DNA from: Pontibacter anaerobius
GTDB lineage: Bacteria; Bacteroidota; Bacteroidia; Cytophagales; Hymenobacteraceae
NCBI RefSeq assembly: GCF_026241195.1
Contig: NZ_JAPFQO010000008.1
Span: forward strand, 124,001 to 188,000
DNA length: 64,000 nucleotides
Direction of reading: 5' to 3'
In this document: one piece after another, positions 18,471-26,357 of the stretch
Layout of the letters: every line of letters starts with the position of its first letter
How positions within the stretch are numbered: the first letter of the stretch is position 1
Notes under the pieces: generated by a model
Told to the model about the DNA's origin: nothing
The model's database searches: none
Seen by the model: only the letters and a program-made list of their open reading frames with translations
Translations under genes and position numbers: made by a program

Positions 18471-19277
18471 TTAAGCTCTCTGCATTCGTTTTTTACCTTT
18501 CCTTACCGACGGTGACGACATATAGTAGAGAACGAAGCCGGAAAGTATGGTAAGCAAGCCAAAGATAGAGAATGCTTTAAGCAGCACATTACCAAAGTTA
18601 TCTCTGCCGGCATAGTCCATGGTGTGTAGCATCCAAAGGAAATCGAATACGCGCCATTGGTCGTGGCGGATAGCCTGGAAGGTACCTAACTCTGCCGAAA
18701 CGTACACAGTACATTTGTCCGGCTGGCTAAACGAAACAGCCCATGCCGGCAGCGGCTTTTCGCGGTACTCATGGTGCGAGCCTACTTCTGTCAGGTACTC
18801 CACCTTCTCTACTTTTACAGGGTCTGCCATTTGGCGTTTGGCAACCACTACCGCCTCATCCTCAGAAAGCGGTGAGACAAACTCGCCGGTGCCGGCATTT
18901 GCCAGTTGCACTTTTACGTTGGAAGTATGGCTTGGCATATGCCCTCCAGCTTCATGCTCAGAGTGGTCCATGGCACCAGAAAAATAGCGCACCTGGTAAG
19001 TAGGCTCGCCGGCAATTTCGATTAGCTGCACCGACAGCACAGAATCTACCGCGCTGTTAGCCTCTAACTTCTCCAGTACCACCTGCGGCGACACCATTTG
19101 CATAGTAGACGAAAAATATTGCTTTTCGCTTCTGAGATGGTCTCCGTGTACTTCGTCTATATCATTCCAACTAAAGTATAGTCCGCCAAGAGTCCAGAAA
19201 AGGAATTGTACGCCAAGTATAAGCCCCAGGTAACGGTGAGACTTACGGATATAATACTGATTACTTTTTAGCTTCAT
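18471..19277 (-). CDS. PepSY-domain membrane protein
   Basis: A 268-residue protein with an N-terminal TM (YLGLILGVQFLFWTLGGLYFSW), a periplasmic segment with two PepSY-like units, and a C-terminal TM (VLLKAFSIFGLLTILSGFVLYYM). The His-rich stretch MDHSEHEAGGHMPSH at about residue 105 suggests metal contact. PepSY-TM proteins are often linked to iron reduction or metal uptake. Here the neighbour upstream is a multicopper oxidase (91-base gap, same strand), so a redox-metal role is plausible but inferred. Confidence 0.83.
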   Translation of the reverse strand: MKLKSNQYYIRKSHRYLGLILGVQFLFWTLGGLYFSWNDIDEVHGDHLRSEKQYFSSTMQMVSPQVVLEKLEANSAVDSVLSVQLIEIAGEPTYQVRYFSGAMDHSEHEAGGHMPSHTSNVKVQLANAGTGEFVSPLSEDEAVVVAKRQMADPVKVEKVEYLTEVGSHHEYREKPLPAWAVSFSQPDKCTVYVSAELGTFQAIRHDQWRVFDFLWMLHTMDYAGRDNFGNVLLKAFSIFGLLTILSGFVLYYMSSPSVRKGKKRMQRA

Positions 19278-19368
19278 GTGGCTAATATAAGACTAAATCC
19301 ACAATTGGCTCAAAAATATTAAGTGCTAATCCCCGAGCATTACTAACCTACTATCGCGCAGGGCAACA

Positions 19369-21852
19369 TCAGAACCTCACCGTCAAACCTCCACCTGCCC
19401 CAAAGCGGTTGTCGTAGCTGCCCATCAACGAAAAGGTTTTGGACACCAGGTATTCCAGTCCCACGTTCCAAGTTGTCTCGCTTCTGTAGTTGTCAACTTT
19501 GCCCGTGCCTTCCTCCGGCTCAAAATCGTTTACCCAACCAAAGTCTGCCTGGTACTCATACTCGCCAAACAAAAAGGTGCGCGGGAAAATAAGCACTTCC
19601 CGCCCAAGGCTGATCTGAGGGCGCAACTTGTTATCCATGCGCAGGTCCAGGTTGAACATATAGGGCGTGAGGTATCTGATTCCAGCAATGGCAGTCGTTT
19701 CGATCTCATCCATACTGTCCTCTTCCTCATTCTCCACGTTCACCCCGACGAAAACATTCAGGTAGTCATACAGGAACCTGCCGTAGGTAAACTCTGCCTC
19801 TAGGTTCTTGTTCCAGCCATACTCTGCCGACAAGGTAAACTGGTTGCGCAGGTTCGACAGCAACATCCTCGTCTCACCCATATGCGAAGCGGCATCCGCG
19901 GCTCCCCAGAAGAAGAAATGGTTGCTTTTGTTTGTAAGGATCCGGAGCGGGTACATTTTCAAACGTGGGTCACGGGGCGTATCGTAACTGAAAACACGGG
20001 CCATACCGGCATCCAGGTGGTATAAAATGTGGCAATGGAAAAACCAGTCGCCGTACTCGTTGGCATCAAACTCGATCACCACTTTCTGCATCGGGGCCAC
20101 ATTTACCGTGTGCTTCAGCGGCGAGTATTCTCCGTGCTCGTTTATCACCCGGAAAAAGTGTCCGTGCAGGTGCATGGGGTGGTGCATCATGGTCAGGTTG
20201 TTGAGCGTAATTCGGGCCACCTCCCCTTGTCTGATCTTGATCTTATCTGCTTCTTTAAGCGGAACACCATTCATGCTCCAGATGTAGCGCACCATGTTCC
20301 CAGTAAGGTTCAGGAGAATTTCCTGAACAGGTTTATCTTCTGCAAAGTCAGTTGGCTCGGGGGCTTTCAGGTAGTCATAGTTATACTCTGCAAACATATC
20401 CATACCGGGCATTCCCTCATGCTGCATCCCAATCCCTTTTCTGGCCTCTTTCTGGTTCATCTGCGTTTTACCGTGCATGCTGTGTTCCATTTTAGCATGA
20501 TCCATATCCATTGCAACGGTAGTGTCTTTTTGTGTTTTATGGTGCTCTGTTTTGGCGTGATCCATCTTAGAGTGGTCCATTTTAGAATGATCCATCATTT
20601 TAGCACCCGCCGTATCCTGCTTCATCTCCATCTCATGCTGATGCATTGGTTTCTGTGGCTCTTCAGGTTTGGGCTTTCTTTTCATACTATTTCCGTGGTC
20701 CATGTGCATGTCCTCTTCCATGTCCATTCCCCACTCCTTCATCATCTCATAAGGCTCTTCTTCGCTGGGGTTGAACTTGGTAGCCGGTGCACCCATCTTC
20801 ATATCCATAGCGGCCATCTGCTGCATCATGGCGATCTTGTCAGGTCGGGGCACGTCGGGGGCAGGTATAACAGCTCCCTGGCCAAGCAAGGTAGAAGTAT
20901 GGCCGGAGCCGTCCTGCACGGTGGCTTTCATCTCCAGCTTCCCGTTCTGCGGAATGGTCACTATAAAATCATACGTCTCGGCTACCGCGATAAAGGTTTT
21001 GCCTCGCTTTACAGGTACAACATCCGGACCATCGGCGGCTACCAGCAAGGGCGTGTCACCGCCAAAGGTTAGCCAGAACTGGCTGGAAGCCGCCGAGTTG
21101 ATGACACGCAGCCTGACCTTTTGCCCCGGTTTATACTCCGGGTACTCCCGCACAGGCTGCCCATTACTCAGAAAAGCCGGGTAGTAAATATCGGCGATGT
21201 CGGCACCTTCCATGCGCTGCTTCCAGAAGTTGAGCTGTGCACTCAAGGCTCCCCTGGCTATCACCCTGTTCAGCGGTACAGAAGTACCCTTTTGGATGTC
21301 GTAAATCTCCAGCCCCCGTTTCAGGGTCTTCAGCACGTTTGTAGGTTTTTCGTAGGTCCAGTCAGACAGCACGACCACCAGGTCTGAGTCATAGTCGAGC
21401 TTCTGCTCCCGGTCCTCGATCACAATAGATCCGTACACCCCCATCTGCTCCTGCAAACCAGTGTGAGAGTGGTACCAGTAGGTGCCGGTGTGTTTTAGCT
21501 CAAACTCATACGTAAAGGTAGTACCCGGCTCCACGGGTGGCGTGGTCAGGTAAGGAACGCCGTCAAAAAAGTTAGGCAGCAAGATGCCGTGCCAATGAAT
21601 AGAGGTCTCTTTATCCATTTTATTCGTCACATTGATCACCGCATAATCACCTAACTTAAACCGCAGGGTCGGACCCGGAATGGTACCGTTAATGGTCATG
21701 CCCATACTTTTCTTCCCGGCTATCTTCACCTGCTCCTTATCTATGGTCAGGTTGTAAACAACGGTATCGGGTTGTGCTGCAGCAACTTTGGGGGAGTATG
21801 AAAAAAGTGCGGAAAGAAATAGTATTAGTATGTAAGCGTATGGACTTTTCAC
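19369..21852 (-). CDS. Multicopper oxidase fused to a CopB-like outer-membrane barrel
   Basis: An 827-residue protein. After the signal peptide (cleaved near AAAQ, residue 27) come cupredoxin domains with all copper-binding motifs: HWHG (86-89), WYHSHTG (126-132), HHPMHLHGH (557-565) and HCHILYHLDAGM (606-617). These supply the type 1 and the trinuclear type 2/3 sites of a CopA/CueO-type oxidase. Residues about 340-490 are a Met/His-rich insert with repeated MDHSKMDH/MDHAKMEH units, likely a copper-loading region. From about residue 655 the chain changes to alternating beta-strands ending in LTVRF, resembling the CopB outer-membrane domain. The combination would hold a periplasmic copper oxidase at the outer membrane. 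CopA and CopB are usually separate proteins. Confidence 0.88.
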   Translation of the reverse strand: MKSPYAYILILFLSALFSYSPKVAAAQPDTVVYNLTIDKEQVKIAGKKSMGMTINGTIPGPTLRFKLGDYAVINVTNKMDKETSIHWHGILLPNFFDGVPYLTTPPVEPGTTFTYEFELKHTGTYWYHSHTGLQEQMGVYGSIVIEDREQKLDYDSDLVVVLSDWTYEKPTNVLKTLKRGLEIYDIQKGTSVPLNRVIARGALSAQLNFWKQRMEGADIADIYYPAFLSNGQPVREYPEYKPGQKVRLRVINSAASSQFWLTFGGDTPLLVAADGPDVVPVKRGKTFIAVAETYDFIVTIPQNGKLEMKATVQDGSGHTSTLLGQGAVIPAPDVPRPDKIAMMQQMAAMDMKMGAPATKFNPSEEEPYEMMKEWGMDMEEDMHMDHGNSMKRKPKPEEPQKPMHQHEMEMKQDTAGAKMMDHSKMDHSKMDHAKTEHHKTQKDTTVAMDMDHAKMEHSMHGKTQMNQKEARKGIGMQHEGMPGMDMFAEYNYDYLKAPEPTDFAEDKPVQEILLNLTGNMVRYIWSMNGVPLKEADKIKIRQGEVARITLNNLTMMHHPMHLHGHFFRVINEHGEYSPLKHTVNVAPMQKVVIEFDANEYGDWFFHCHILYHLDAGMARVFSYDTPRDPRLKMYPLRILTNKSNHFFFWGAADAASHMGETRMLLSNLRNQFTLSAEYGWNKNLEAEFTYGRFLYDYLNVFVGVNVENEEEDSMDEIETTAIAGIRYLTPYMFNLDLRMDNKLRPQISLGREVLIFPRTFLFGEYEYQADFGWVNDFEPEEGTGKVDNYRSETTWNVGLEYLVSKTFSLMGSYDNRFGAGGGLTVRF

Positions 21853-21976
21853 AGTGTTTATCTCCTATGATGTAATTGTATCAATCTCTTATAATGTAAG
21901 CATTTAGGCAACCTCATGAAGCGGCAGGATCAGCTTGTACTGTTATACTTGTTACGTTAAGACCATGTTATAATTC

Positions 21977-22136
21977 AGGGCCGTTTCATTCCATGTTTTG
22001 TTGCTCTCGCTGGCGTGGGTTTGTAACCCGTGTCCTACTCATGGGGTCAGTTTGTAATCCTACTGGGCCAGAGGCCCACACCATAGTTAGTCACGAGCGA
22101 GGACGTTCGCACCTTTTGCTATAATGAAACGGCCCT
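21977..22136. repeat. 160-base element with 14-base terminal inverted repeats, REP/MITE-like
   Basis: Bounded by AGGGCCGTTTCATT (21977-21990) and its exact reverse complement (22123-22136). Inside are shorter palindromes built around a TTTGTAA core (GGGTTTGTAACCC and a related copy). There is no open frame. This looks like a non-autonomous repeat of the type mobilised by REP-associated tyrosine transposases, but no transposase is in the window. Confidence 0.65.
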
Positions 22137-22308
22137 ATCCTTGAAGAGACTGCAGAGGTGTTAGACTTCAGAGTAAATAGTCATTGTTAATCAAGAAACT
22201 TGAGATTCGCACCAGAAGTTTTTGACGTCTGCAGCAAAGCACCCAGGTTGGTTCTCTCAACTCCTACACCCTTCCTCCCGTTTAGCTGACAGAAACAATG
22301 TTGAAATT

Positions 22309-23316
22309 ATGAACTACCTATACTTAGTTTTGGGAATACTGCTTTTTGTACTGACGGTGATGGACCTGATCAAGACCACCTTCTCCTCCAACGGTGGCGG
22401 TAAAATAACCAATGCGGTCTCCAAGGGTGTCTGGAAGTTGTTCTTCGCTGCTTCAGGAAAGAACGGAAAGTCGGGACTGCTCAGTTATGCAGGGCCAGCC
22501 GTGTTGATTTCCGTACTTCTGGTCTGGATCATCGGGCTTTGGAGCGGCCTGTTTCTGATGTTGCTCTCTGATAAAAACTCCATTGTGAACAGCAGCACCC
22601 TTGCCGTTACCACTCCATTGGAGAAATTATACTACGCCGGCTTCACGCTCTCTACATTGGGCGTTGGGGATTACAAAGCCACTACCGATGCCTGGCGCAT
22701 CATTACCAGTCTGGCGGCTTTTTCCGGGCTGGCCTTTATTACCGCGTCTATCACCTACTTTGTGCCTGTGCTCTCCGCGGTAGGCCTGCAAAGCAAGCTC
22801 AGCTTATACATCAGTGGCATGGGCAAAACACCACAGCAGCTATTGCTTAACAGCTGGAACGGGAAAGATTTTTCAAACTTTTTTGACAATGTTTCGGACC
22901 TGTGCCAGATGCTGATGCAACACACTATGAATCACCACTCCTACCCTGTTATTCACTACTTCCACAACAACCAGGTGAAGCTGGCCATTGCTCCTGCCAT
23001 CGTGCTGCTCGACGAAGCGTACCACCTGCTTAAACATACTACTGCAAAGGATGAGCTGAAGATGGAAATGTTGCAGACTTCGCTGGATACCTACCTTGAA
23101 ACAATGCAGGAGAGCTTTCTCAAAAACGCTACAGCCCATTCAAACGCCCCAACGCCAGACCTGGCGCAACTACAAAAGCAGGGGTTGCTCACAGAAAGTA
23201 CGGAACAGGTAAAGCGGGTTTTTCAGCAGGAGCAGAAAGACCGTCGGCAACTTCTAACGGCACTGCTGGAGAAAGACGGATGGTCGTGGGAACAGGTGTA
23301 TAGTTCTGGGGGTTAG
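22309..23316 (+). CDS. Two-TM ion channel (potassium-channel-like)
   Basis: A 335-residue protein, start placed at the ATG at 22309 because the first membrane helix begins there (MNYLYLVLGILLFVLTVMDLI). Another TM (VLISVLLVWIIGLWSGLFLML) is followed by a pore helix and the filter-like sequence STLGVGDYK, in place of the usual TVGYGD, then a further TM. The cytoplasmic C-terminus of about 180 residues is helical and has no RCK domain that I recognise. The filter GVGD, lacking Tyr, makes K+ selectivity uncertain. Isolated gene between two repeat elements. Confidence 0.78.
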   Translation: MNYLYLVLGILLFVLTVMDLIKTTFSSNGGGKITNAVSKGVWKLFFAASGKNGKSGLLSYAGPAVLISVLLVWIIGLWSGLFLMLLSDKNSIVNSSTLAVTTPLEKLYYAGFTLSTLGVGDYKATTDAWRIITSLAAFSGLAFITASITYFVPVLSAVGLQSKLSLYISGMGKTPQQLLLNSWNGKDFSNFFDNVSDLCQMLMQHTMNHHSYPVIHYFHNNQVKLAIAPAIVLLDEAYHLLKHTTAKDELKMEMLQTSLDTYLETMQESFLKNATAHSNAPTPDLAQLQKQGLLTESTEQVKRVFQQEQKDRRQLLTALLEKDGWSWEQVYSSGG

Positions 23317-23369
23317 GTTATACTTGGTAAGATTTTCTGTAGCTAATATCGTTGCTATTGCTTCATTTT

Positions 23370-23631
23370 GCTGATTCGGATTGCAAATCCGAATCAGCGG
23401 TGATGGCCAGCGGTAATTATACACTTCTGTGCTTAACCTGTCAATTTGCATCAAACAGTAATCTGGTTGACGCGGGTTTGCAATGCAGATGCCGCAAGTT
23501 TAGCGTCAGCGCAACTTGTGGCTTCACATAGCGCTAGATTTTAACTGGCTTTCGTCATACTTATATGATCGCCAGTTACAAACTGGCAATCATACCCAAC
23601 CACAAGTTCCCGCTGCGCTTAAACTGGCGGT
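23370..23631. repeat. REP/BIME-like palindrome cluster
   Basis: Begins with a hairpin of 11-base arms GCTGATTCGGA / TCCGAATCAGC around TTGCAAA (23370-23398). Then come imperfect 30-base arms (23491-23521 and 23600-23630; both contain AACTTGTGG or its complement and a GTTTA-GCG core). The arms enclose GCCAGTTACAAACTGGC. There is no coding potential in the 415-base gap between the channel and SHOCT genes. Confidence 0.65.
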
Positions 23632-23732
23632 ATTTACTTGAAAAAGTCATTAATTGTTCATTGGCTCAACTATTTCACCCACATCCTTGCTCTAAAACCG
23701 TAAAAACAACTATAAAACAATACAAATGAGTC

Positions 23733-23972
23733 ATGTGGCACATGGATGGTGACTGGCATTATTGGGGAATGCATATGTTTTGGTGGATATTCTGGGTTAT
23801 AGCCGCTTTGTTTTTTTTCGGTTATTTAATTAGCGTAGGCAAAAACCAAAGAACGTTTCAACAAGGAGGCAGGGAAACACCCCTTGACATACTTAAAAGA
23901 AGATATGCCTCCGGTGAAATAGACACAGCAGAGTATGAGCTAAGGAAAAGGGAACTGGAAAAAGGCAGTTAA
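23733..23972 (+). CDS. Small SHOCT-domain membrane protein
   Basis: A 79-residue protein. The N-terminus is rich in Trp, His and Met (MWHMDGDWHYWGMHMFWWIFW) and leads into one TM (VIAALFFFGYLISV). The C-terminus is a SHOCT domain (TPLDILKRRYASGEIDTAEYELRKREL), an oligomerisation motif common in short membrane proteins. The His/Met/Trp N-terminus suggests metal contact. Its 3' end overlaps the convergent FNT gene by four bases. Confidence 0.82.
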   Translation: MWHMDGDWHYWGMHMFWWIFWVIAALFFFGYLISVGKNQRTFQQGGRETPLDILKRRYASGEIDTAEYELRKRELEKGS

Positions 23973-24802
23973 GCCTGCGTGTGCGACTTTTCTTTATCAC
24001 CGGACTGTATCTGCGCGTGGTTGATGGCTGCTACCAGTACCACACCGCCAAGTATATTCCCGATCAGGGCAGGTAAAGTATAATTTAGCAGCACGTTCCC
24101 CCATGTTGTTTCACCCATAGCAGCAATCGTAAAGGTTTCCATGGAGCCGGCGATGACGTGGCTGAAGTGCCCGATGGCTACCACGTAGGTAATAAGTATG
24201 ATGATCCATACCCGAGCCGTACCGGCATAAGGCAACAGCCAGACCATCAGCGCAATAAGCCAGCCGGCAAACACGCCCCGCAGCAGCACCGTTCCGAAGT
24301 CTGGTTGCATCGCCTCATGGCCTAGCTTGGCAAAGGTTTCCAGTACATGCGGGTCAAAGGCCGACGTATGCGCTACAACTAAGGCGACAAATAAAGTACC
24401 CAACAGGTTGGCAAACAGCGCCACTCCCCAAAGGCGCATCACGTTCCGGAATTTCTCCAGCGTTTTATGGTGCAGGAGCGGTAAAATGGGTGTGAGTGTA
24501 TTCTCCGTGAACAGTTGCTGCTTGCCAAGTATAACGATAACAAAGCCGATGGTATAACCAAAGCTCGACACTAACACCGTCCATTCCGCATCTGGCAGGT
24601 AAGCCCCCAGCACACCTTCTACGATCAGGGACAAACTCATAGATAAGCCAGCCGCCAAGCCAGACCAGAAAAGGTTTGACGAGGGACGTTCCAGTTCCGA
24701 TTCCGCCTCTTTGTAGATGGCGTCGTGAATGGCCTTGGCAGAAGGAGAATTGCCGATCTCTTTTACCTGCTCATAGGCAGTATAGTCTTTTTCTTCCGCC
24801 AT
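23969..24802 (-). CDS. Formate/nitrite transporter family channel (YfdC-like)
   Basis: A 277-residue FNT-fold protein with six TM helices and a 45-residue cytoplasmic N-terminus (EKDYTAYEQVKEIGNSPSAKAIHD...). FNT-type segments visible include GLAAGLSMSLSLIVEGVLGAYL, GKQQLFTENTLTPILPLL (the loop equivalent to the omega loop) and IGHFSHVIAGSMETF with the pore-proximal His. Such pentameric channels pass small monovalent anions; the substrate is not predictable. It is the last gene of a five-gene operon running from 28332, 2 bases after the preceding stop. Confidence 0.88.
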   Translation of the reverse strand: MAEEKDYTAYEQVKEIGNSPSAKAIHDAIYKEAESELERPSSNLFWSGLAAGLSMSLSLIVEGVLGAYLPDAEWTVLVSSFGYTIGFVIVILGKQQLFTENTLTPILPLLHHKTLEKFRNVMRLWGVALFANLLGTLFVALVVAHTSAFDPHVLETFAKLGHEAMQPDFGTVLLRGVFAGWLIALMVWLLPYAGTARVWIIILITYVVAIGHFSHVIAGSMETFTIAAMGETTWGNVLLNYTLPALIGNILGGVVLVAAINHAQIQSGDKEKSHTQA

Positions 24803-24804
24803 AC

Positions 24805-25122
24805 TTACATGTCCCGGCTCTTGTGCTTCATCTTACCCATGCCTATCAGGGCGCCGATCAGCCCTCCTAATGCTATACCTGTAACGGCTCCCACAAAAAA
24901 ACTCACGGCAGTACCCGAAGTAGCATACTGCCCCAGGTCGCGTATGGGCCAGGCACCGGAAGAAACCATGTAGCCCACATAGCCAAGTATAACTCCTAAA
25001 ACGATAGCCCAAATGATGGCCATTTTCATGATGGCAGGATGGTACACCGCCTGCCCCTCCGGGTCATAGTTGGTGTAGCCTACAATTAAGTCTGCGTCTT
25101 TTTTATCGGTATGGTTGTTCAT
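24805..25122 (-). CDS. Glycine-rich two-TM protein of the FNT/DUF4396 operon
   Basis: A 105-residue protein with TM1 (MAIIWAIVLGVILGYVGYMV) and a glycine-zipper-like TM2 (FFVGAVTGIALGGLIGALIGM), with charged ends (N-terminal DKKDAD, C-terminal KMKHKSRDM). Family not recognised. Its ATG overlaps the stop of the preceding lipoprotein gene (ATGA), which implies translational coupling. Confidence 0.75.
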   Translation of the reverse strand: MNNHTDKKDADLIVGYTNYDPEGQAVYHPAIMKMAIIWAIVLGVILGYVGYMVSSGAWPIRDLGQYATSGTAVSFFVGAVTGIALGGLIGALIGMGKMKHKSRDM

Positions 25123-26357
25123 TTTTTCTGTAGTGTGTCTGCTTCTGAAAGCGGTTTAGCTGCCTTTGGATTCTTGAACGGCGACAACAGGAAATCCACT
25201 TCCCGCTGCGTAGCCTCTGATACGGTGCCTGTGTCGCCGATGATCCAGGCGTAGTTCAGAATGGTTTCCTGCGGCCCTGTCGGGAAAGGCTTCACCATGG
25301 TCAGGTATTTATTTACGGCCTGCGGCACGCTGTCCTGCGCCACCAGCAGTATAGGACCATGTTTGCCCATGTGCCCCAGCACAGCCGCCGGAATCATGCC
25401 CAGCATGTTATCGGCGTTGCCGATGATGAAGTTGTGGCCTGCCTGCGCAATGCCCCAGCCCAGGGCTCGCTGCTCCCAGTTCCACCACCAGCCATAGTTG
25501 CGGCCATAGTCTTTGTAGCCAGCATTCACGGTGTTCGAAGCGTACACGTTTTCGCCAAAGATTCTCCTTACCAAACCGTAGCGCCCCAGCTCCTTGGCAA
25601 CCTTATTCGATATCACGTCCGGGCCGCCGGTCAGGTAAATGTAAGAACCGTGGTCGCCGGAGCGCCTTTCCAGTATGCGTTTGGTTGCCTCCGGTATAGA
25701 GTCTTTGTACACCCAGGCGAAGCCCTTGCCCATGTGCGCGTTCCAGCCCATGGCCCCGATGCCATGCTTCAGCCCATCCGGGTGGTCAAGTACGGAGATG
25801 ATCACTTCATCGGGGTGGTCAGACTTCAGGGCAGCTTGCCAGCGGTCCAGTACCTCGGCTAACTGCACCGGGTTGTCGGCATAAAAAGACCTAACCTTGT
25901 AGCCCAGGATTTCCTTTACCTTGTTCACTTCTGCCTCCGGCACGTTCACGGCGTATACATCTATCCGTTTGTCGTTCAGCACACCGTCCGGTTTCAGTCG
26001 CTTCATCTCGCGCAAGGTGGCTTCGGATACATGGCCATCTTTGGTCAGGTACATCATGGGCGCGTTCACGGGCATGTGCGTAATGCGGTGCATAGCCGTA
26101 AAGGCAATGATCTCGTCCTGCGGAACAAGTATAATAGCCCCCACCGCGTTGTCTTCGCGGGTAGCCGGGTAAACTGTCTGGGTTAAAAGTATGGCCTGCT
26201 CTTCAGGCGATTTGCCAGGCAACCTTACCGTGTAGGCTGTAAAGCTGGCCTCGTTCTGCAAAGGCAGGCTACCGGCACCAGCCGGACCTTCGGTTTTGCC
26301 ACATGAACTGAACACAGTAAGTATAGCAAGCGTGTATATATAGCGTAATCCAATCAT
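25119..26357 (-). CDS. Lipoprotein with cell-wall-binding-repeat-2-like domains
   Basis: A 412-residue lipoprotein. The ATG at 26357 overlaps the upstream stop (ATGA) and begins a signal sequence with lipobox VFSSC. An in-frame upstream extension of 50 codons lies inside the preceding gene and is rejected. The mature part resembles cell wall binding repeat 2: alternating segments of the pattern hhhh-NADNMLGMIPAAVLG-GPILLV-DSVP-hhIIGDTGTVSEAT, with a second set near IYLTGGPDVISNKVAKELG. In Gram-positives and archaea these repeats bind wall polymers. In a Gram-negative lipoprotein the ligand is unknown. The similarity is judged by eye. Confidence 0.68.
   Translation of the reverse strand: MIGLRYIYTLAILTVFSSCGKTEGPAGAGSLPLQNEASFTAYTVRLPGKSPEEQAILLTQTVYPATREDNAVGAIILVPQDEIIAFTAMHRITHMPVNAPMMYLTKDGHVSEATLREMKRLKPDGVLNDKRIDVYAVNVPEAEVNKVKEILGYKVRSFYADNPVQLAEVLDRWQAALKSDHPDEVIISVLDHPDGLKHGIGAMGWNAHMGKGFAWVYKDSIPEATKRILERRSGDHGSYIYLTGGPDVISNKVAKELGRYGLVRRIFGENVYASNTVNAGYKDYGRNYGWWWNWEQRALGWGIAQAGHNFIIGNADNMLGMIPAAVLGHMGKHGPILLVAQDSVPQAVNKYLTMVKPFPTGPQETILNYAWIIGDTGTVSEATQREVDFLLSPFKNPKAAKPLSEADTLQKK

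Noticed and set aside
21977-23631. Possible CRISPR array
   Set aside because: The repeats are palindromic and unequal, with no regular spacers or cas genes.
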